From assembly GCA_964654825.1 (NCBI GenBank), contig CAZZKG010000009.1, positions 23,975 through 87,974 on the forward strand: DNA of 64,000 nucleotides, written 5' to 3'. This document shows positions 60,278 to 64,000 of this stretch, one piece after another. The translations under genes and the position numbers were made by a program. Below the pieces are notes generated by a model. It was not told the DNA's origin, searched no databases, and was given only the letters and a program-made list of their open reading frames with translations. This stretch comes from CAZZKG01 sp964654825 (GTDB taxonomy: Bacteria; Gemmatimonadota; CAZMKB01). Each line of letters opens with the position of its first letter. The first letter of the stretch is position 1.

Positions 60278-61203
60278 GGAAAAGTGATAGAGTGAAAAAA
60301 TCGATAGACAAATCCACCACATTAAATGCTCATGATCTGCTTCTCAAGAGAGGCTTCGACGCACTCCTCGATCTCTACGGGCCCACGGATCTGGAGTCGG
60401 ATCCCGTGGCCTACCTCCACAGGTTCGACGATGCGAGGGATGTCGAGGTGGCCGGATTCATCGCCGCCTCCCTCGCCTACGGGAGAGTCTCGCTGATTCT
60501 GAAGTCGCTGGAGTATGTGTTCGAAACGATGGAGTGGCGGCCGGGAAGGTTCGTTGAGCAATTCGATTGCCGGAAACACAGTCGGCTGTTCGATGGGTTC
60601 GTACACCGGTTTACACGCGGTAGGGACCTCTCGGTGCTCTGTTCTCTGCTGGGGCAGATGGTGAGGGGATGGGGCAGTATCGAGAATTACATGTGTCCGC
60701 CGGGTCCTGATGCCGGTCGTGATGTCGGGGAACTCCTGAGCGACTTTTCGAGACGGGTTCTGTCTCTCGAGGTGGGTGATTTCTATCCCGGCGGGGTTTT
60801 GCCTGACCGTGCGGGGGTGAGGTACTTCTTCCCGTCTCCGTCGGGTGGCAGTGCCTGCAAGAGATTGAATCTTTTCCTGAGGTGGATGGTGAGGGGACCT
60901 GATGGTGTGGACCTCGGGATATGGCGAAACTTACGGCCGGCTGATCTCGTAGTACCAATGGATGTGCACGTAGAGAGGATCGCAAGATTTCTCGGGATCA
61001 CCCGGCTCAAGGGGAGTTCGTGGAAAAATGCGGTCGAGCTCACCGAGTACCTCAAAAAATTTGATAAAGCTGATCCCACAAAATATGATTTCGCGATCAC
61101 GAGACTGGGGATTCTGGGGGTGTGCCGGGGTGGACAGAGAGCTCTCGCGTGTGGGGACTGTCCTCTCAATAACTGTTGCGTGTATGGGTCAGGATTAACA
61201 TAA
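60274..61203 (+). CDS. TIGR02757 family protein (DUF2400)
   Basis: 309 aa, TTG start overlapping the previous stop. The family pattern is clear: DPVAYLHRFDDARDVEVAGFIAASLAYGRV near residue 45, KRLNLFLRWMVRGPDGVDLGIW, VPMDVHVERIARFLGIT, and a Cys-rich tail (GVCRGG, ACGDCPLNNCC). The helix-hairpin-helix-like part resembles DNA glycosylases and the Cys spacing could hold an iron-sulfur cluster; no function has been shown. Confidence 0.88.
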   Translation: MRKSDRVKKSIDKSTTLNAHDLLLKRGFDALLDLYGPTDLESDPVAYLHRFDDARDVEVAGFIAASLAYGRVSLILKSLEYVFETMEWRPGRFVEQFDCRKHSRLFDGFVHRFTRGRDLSVLCSLLGQMVRGWGSIENYMCPPGPDAGRDVGELLSDFSRRVLSLEVGDFYPGGVLPDRAGVRYFFPSPSGGSACKRLNLFLRWMVRGPDGVDLGIWRNLRPADLVVPMDVHVERIARFLGITRLKGSSWKNAVELTEYLKKFDKADPTKYDFAITRLGILGVCRGGQRALACGDCPLNNCCVYGSGLT

Positions 61204-61216
61204 AGGAGGAAGGAAG

Positions 61217-61492
61217 ATGGAGCTGCTGTTTTTGCTGTTCGTTGTGGGTTTTGTCACGATCGCGTTCTTCGTCATTGTCACTCAGGTGGGGATTGCGTTC
61301 TTCAAAACCTTTTTCTGGATTCTGCTCCTGCCTTTCAAGATTGTACTGGGAGCTCTCGGCCTCCTGGTGTGGTCTTTGTTCCTGCCGCTGAAGCTTCTCC
61401 TCGTGCTCGTCCTGGGTGTCGTGGCGTTTATGGCGGTCCCGGTCGTTGCGACCATGCTCTGCCTCTTCGGCCTCCTCTGGGTAGCCTGCTGA
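61217..61492 (+). CDS. Small integral membrane protein, hypothetical
   Basis: 91 aa, AAGGAGGAAGG before ATG. Almost wholly hydrophobic: three helices at about 3-30, 33-58 and 60-88, with only Lys31, Lys42 and Lys59 interrupting. No family recognised. The strong ribosome site 13 bases after TIGR02757 argues that it is a real gene. Confidence 0.7.
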   Translation: MELLFLLFVVGFVTIAFFVIVTQVGIAFFKTFFWILLLPFKIVLGALGLLVWSLFLPLKLLLVLVLGVVAFMAVPVVATMLCLFGLLWVAC

Positions 61493-61507
61493 CAGAGAGG
61501 AGTCGGG

Positions 61508-62680
61508 TCAGAACCGGTGAGGGATCCTGTACTTCGGGATCACCGACTGGAACAGATCGCTCCATCTGTACTCGAGACGATCAGTTCTCCCCCCCGGGAG
61601 CTTTCCGTCCGCCCAGATCGTGATGTCCTTCCGGTTTCGGTATTCGATGCTCATTTTGTGAAGGCCGGTGTCGAGCATGAGATCCCAGTGGCTCTGGATA
61701 TCCTTCGGCCCGCCCTCCTCGTAGTAATCTGCCATAAACGTCCCTCCGGATGGAGTATAGGAGCCATCGGTCCAGGCGTTGGTAGTGATCAGCACATCGC
61801 CTCCGAAGTAATCGGGATGAGGCATCCGCAGGTCATAAAATCCACCCGGTCTGCTGCAGGTGATCACGCCGCCCCAGCCGTCTGGAACGTAGTAGTTGAT
61901 GAAGCTGCCGGTGTATGCTTCGTAGTTCTGAAGCTCGGTGTATACCTGCACGGCGTGTTGAGAGAGATCGGGAGCGGTTGGTAAGGTCAGGGCATAACGC
62001 GCCGCGACGCAGCGGGGCATGGAGAGTGGCGCCGGGTTGCCGACCGATGAGTTGTAGTCGTGGAGCGATGTGAGAGTTCCGAATTCATTGACGCCGGTCA
62101 CGCACGTAACGTAGCCCGGCCAGGCAAGGTTGACCCACTGCGGATCGCCGTCATCGGGATCCCATGCGCACAGGACGTGGTGGTACGCCCCTTCCATCGG
62201 AATGCTGTAATCGAGCCGCCGTGTGGAGAGCGTGTTGACCGGGTCCGAAGTGAAATTTCCCCAGCAGGAGTGGGACCGGCAGGCAATCCCATATGCCCAG
62301 TCACCAAAGGTGTTGGCGACTTTTATATCCAGCTTGTCGACATCATAATCGGGGTGTGTGTCTTCGAGGGCCTGAAGCATTCCGTCGAGCTCATCTTCAA
62401 TTTCGTCGGGTTTCCATGTGGTCTCATCCATCGAGGATCTCACCGCTGAGTACAGGGGACCGAGATAGCTCTTAATCTGTTCCATCCCATCGATCATGTA
62501 ATCCGAAAGGAGATACCCCTGAGCGTATCCCATCTCATAGTGCGAGCCCCAAACGACCATCACGGTGTATCCGTATCCTTCGGGAGAGAGGTCCTGGTCG
62601 ATGACTTCACCGTTGACCGCCAACGCGTCGAACGGGAATAGCAGAACCAGCGTCAGCAGAAGAGCGAATCCATACCTCAT
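61508..62680 (-). CDS. Exported C45-type Ntn hydrolase
   Basis: 390 aa, AAAGGAGG before ATG, signal peptide of about 21 residues (LVLLFPFDALA). A C45/acyl-CoA:6-APA acyltransferase-like fold is suggested by GSHYEMGYAQGYLLSDYM near the N-terminus and the presumptive nucleophile in CRSHSCWGNFTSDP, followed by TRRLDYSI. Such enzymes self-cleave before the Cys to form the active site and hydrolyse amides. Substrate unknown. Convergent with the small membrane protein gene. Confidence 0.8.
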   Translation of the reverse strand: MRYGFALLLTLVLLFPFDALAVNGEVIDQDLSPEGYGYTVMVVWGSHYEMGYAQGYLLSDYMIDGMEQIKSYLGPLYSAVRSSMDETTWKPDEIEDELDGMLQALEDTHPDYDVDKLDIKVANTFGDWAYGIACRSHSCWGNFTSDPVNTLSTRRLDYSIPMEGAYHHVLCAWDPDDGDPQWVNLAWPGYVTCVTGVNEFGTLTSLHDYNSSVGNPAPLSMPRCVAARYALTLPTAPDLSQHAVQVYTELQNYEAYTGSFINYYVPDGWGGVITCSRPGGFYDLRMPHPDYFGGDVLITTNAWTDGSYTPSGGTFMADYYEEGGPKDIQSHWDLMLDTGLHKMSIEYRNRKDITIWADGKLPGGRTDRLEYRWSDLFQSVIPKYRIPHRF

Positions 62681-62702
62681 AACATCCTCCTTTTATCCTC
62701 TC

Positions 62703-62731
62703 ATTATACCTCAGATTTGCCGTTGTGTCAA
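62703..62731 (-). promoter_or_regulatory. Consensus sigma70 promoter of the exported C45 hydrolase gene
   Basis: On the minus strand TTGACA (62726..62731), 17-bp spacer, TATAAT (62703..62708). Start near 62696, leader about 16 nt. Confidence 0.75.
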
Positions 62732-62786
62732 ACCCTGAGGCGGAAATTCGGAGGCGGAAATTTCTTCAAACAGCCGGCTGATAGAC

Positions 62787-62815
62787 AAAAAGGGGGCGGG
62801 TTACAACCCACCCCC
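62787..62815 (-). terminator. Intrinsic terminator for the right-hand minus-strand unit
   Basis: GGGGG-C-GGGTT (62792..62802) pairs with AACCC-A-CCCCC (62805..62815); on the minus strand the stem is followed by TTTTT (62787..62791). Confidence 0.75.
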
Positions 62816-62871
62816 TGCCCTTAATCCAGGTAATCCGCGATACACCTGAGGGAAACGACCCGGTACTTTTC

Positions 62872-63075
62872 TCACCGGTGCTGTTTTTTGGTCGTTGTCT
62901 TCCCTTCGGGCTTGAAGATTAGCTCCCTCGTGATCTTGCTCCCGAGAATCTCACGTATGTCGCTCAACTTGAGCATGAGGTTCTGCTGCTTATCATCCGG
63001 ACCGATCGCTTTCGTGACGATGGCGTTGAACTTCTCCCCTCGGTCAGAAAGTAAACTCCAGAAACATTTTTTCGT
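62872..63075 (-). CDS. Possible short coding remnant downstream of the second C45 gene
   Basis: An open frame of 67 codons overlaps the end of the second C45 gene by 32 bases in another frame. Its composition looks protein-like (KFNAIVTKAIGPDDKQQNLM then IREILGSKITRELIFKPEG), but it has no ATG, GTG or TTG start in its first half. It could be a gene fragment, an alternative-start gene, or a tail of the C45 gene displaced by a frameshift. Confidence 0.3.
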   Translation of the reverse strand, partial: TKKCFWSLLSDRGEKFNAIVTKAIGPDDKQQNLMLKLSDIREILGSKITRELIFKPEGKTTTKKQHR

Positions 63076-64000
63076 TCACCGAGTTACAGGGATTTCCCTT
63101 GTAAAGGAGGAAAGACCGGTTTTTCAGGTCGATGAATGCTGTACCGAGTGTGACTCCCCGGACTTCCTCCGTGGGGTGCCGGCAGGGTGAATACGGTGCC
63201 CTCTGATGAGAGGACAGGATGGTGAACATGTCCGTCGGCAGCGCCTTCCCGGGATCCAGCCTGTTCAGTTCATTTTGAATGACTTCAAATCTGGACAGGG
63301 ATGAGGTGCTTATGTATGTATCATTTTCCTGCCAGGAGTCCCGGGTGTCCTCGAAGAGCAGATGATTGGTGTGGACATACATCCCTCCCGGCTTTTTTAC
63401 CCGGGAAGCGCCAGGGACTGTTTCGATCGAGAAGTATGTTTGATCGATGAGACTGCCGATGTTGTGGTGGTAAGGATAAGCCCGCGGTGCCATGGTGGCG
63501 ATGTCGATTGCTTCCTTTGTGTCTTTTGCCTCCAGGATGGCCCTCCCGATGACGTACCGGGGAATGCCGATTTCACTCTGTACGCTCCCGATGTAATTGG
63601 TTGTTTGGAACACACCTCTGTCATTCAATGAAGGGCCGTTGCCCGTGATGATCCCTGGATAGACCATGGACATGAAACTGACTCCGGAAGGCGTCTTTAC
63701 TCTGACCACGAACATGAGATCCCGATAAGCGGCATGGCCGTCCTCGTTATGAAACAGGCACCGGTAATTGTTGTTTCCCAGAAAAATGCTCGAGCAGCCC
63801 GGGGTTTCAGTCTCGAGAACGGAAAGCTCGGATTTTATCGACATTGCCCACATACTGTCGAAGGCGATCCCGGCGCCCTCCGCTATTCCCCGAATCTCCT
63901 GCAGGATTTGGGGAAAGTGCCTTCCGGTGAGGTCGAGAAGTTTGTCCGAGACGGATCTACCTTTTTTCGACCGGAGGGTCGTTACGAGTCCCGCGTGCCA
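63044..64000 (-). CDS. C45-type acyltransferase/Ntn hydrolase, N-terminus outside window
   Basis: The frame is open to the window edge, giving at least 318 residues. The IRGIAEGAGIAFDSMWAM segment, the presumptive nucleophile in ETPGCSSIFLGNN, GHAAYRDLMFVVRV, PGIITGNGPSLNDRGVFQTTNYIG and the end KMFLEFTF follow the C45 / isopenicillin N acyltransferase pattern. The usual Asp-Trp after the nucleophile is replaced by other residues. It probably hydrolyses an N-acyl amide; substrate unknown. Confidence 0.82.
   Translation of the reverse strand, partial: WHAGLVTTLRSKKGRSVSDKLLDLTGRHFPQILQEIRGIAEGAGIAFDSMWAMSIKSELSVLETETPGCSSIFLGNNNYRCLFHNEDGHAAYRDLMFVVRVKTPSGVSFMSMVYPGIITGNGPSLNDRGVFQTTNYIGSVQSEIGIPRYVIGRAILEAKDTKEAIDIATMAPRAYPYHHNIGSLIDQTYFSIETVPGASRVKKPGGMYVHTNHLLFEDTRDSWQENDTYISTSSLSRFEVIQNELNRLDPGKALPTDMFTILSSHQRAPYSPCRHPTEEVRGVTLGTAFIDLKNRSFLLYKGNPCNSVNEKMFLEFTF

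Overview
The window looks like a scaffold piece from an uncultured diderm (outer-membrane) bacterium of the FCB superphylum, of the Krumholzibacteriota/Eisenbacteria kind. The evidence is a long secreted protein (39072..42377) ending in the Asn-Tyr-Pro-Asn-Pro-Phe-Asn C-terminal domain typical of FCB exported proteins, many Cys-anchored lipoproteins, SurA-type periplasmic chaperones, a TolC-type efflux operon and an outer-membrane barrel. The phylum is my inference. A 100-N gap at 5184..5283 marks it as a scaffold assembly, probably a metagenome-assembled genome. I see no tRNA, rRNA, CRISPR array, insertion sequence or phage gene.

Layout. 1-2.2 kb: 3' part of ileS. 2.2-5.2 kb: a DUF4143 ATPase on the minus strand and a truncated phosphodiesterase lipoprotein ending at the gap. 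5.4-12.6 kb: a tight MoxR - DUF58 - BatA-like - mfd operon. 12.7-17.4 kb: an envelope-folding block with two parvulin lipoproteins, two-domain SurA, and pdxA. 17.4-21.4 kb: ftsE, an ftsX that is continuous in frame with an EnvC-like amidase activator, and holB. 21.5-25.1 kb: a cold-shock gene with a structured leader, an orphan corrinoid protein with a structured leader, and an EF-G2-like factor. 25.2-32 kb: small envelope or stress genes and three tandem secreted beta-propeller paralogues. 32.5-39 kb: a regulatory cluster with a TPR-HD-GYP protein, an XRE regulator, a candidate small RNA, a TPR-sigma54 activator and a small secreted protein. 39-48 kb: the long FG-GAP/ASPIC protein, a nitroreductase, a DUF1573 lipoprotein, pgeF, an outer-membrane barrel and a membrane phosphodiesterase. 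48-55.4 kb: a tetR - tolC - hlyD - two ATPases - two ABC-2 permeases operon, the YbhGFSR layout with the double ATPase split. 55.5-61.5 kb: two yjbQ genes, rlmN, sppA, a lipoprotein, a TIGR02757 protein and a tiny membrane protein. 61.5-64 kb: two C45-type Ntn hydrolases on the minus strand, the second running off the window.

Promoters are very readable. Many intergenic regions carry a near-consensus TTGACA / TATAAT pair with a 16-18 bp (mostly 17 bp) spacer, which makes leader lengths and operon starts predictable. The points most worth following up are the FtsX-EnvC fusion with an altered FtsE signature, the candidate small RNA at about 35233..35377, the two leader RNAs at 21.6 and 22.0 kb, the seven-copy GGGGGTC array in a transcribed leader, and the 55-bp duplication flanking the assembly gap.
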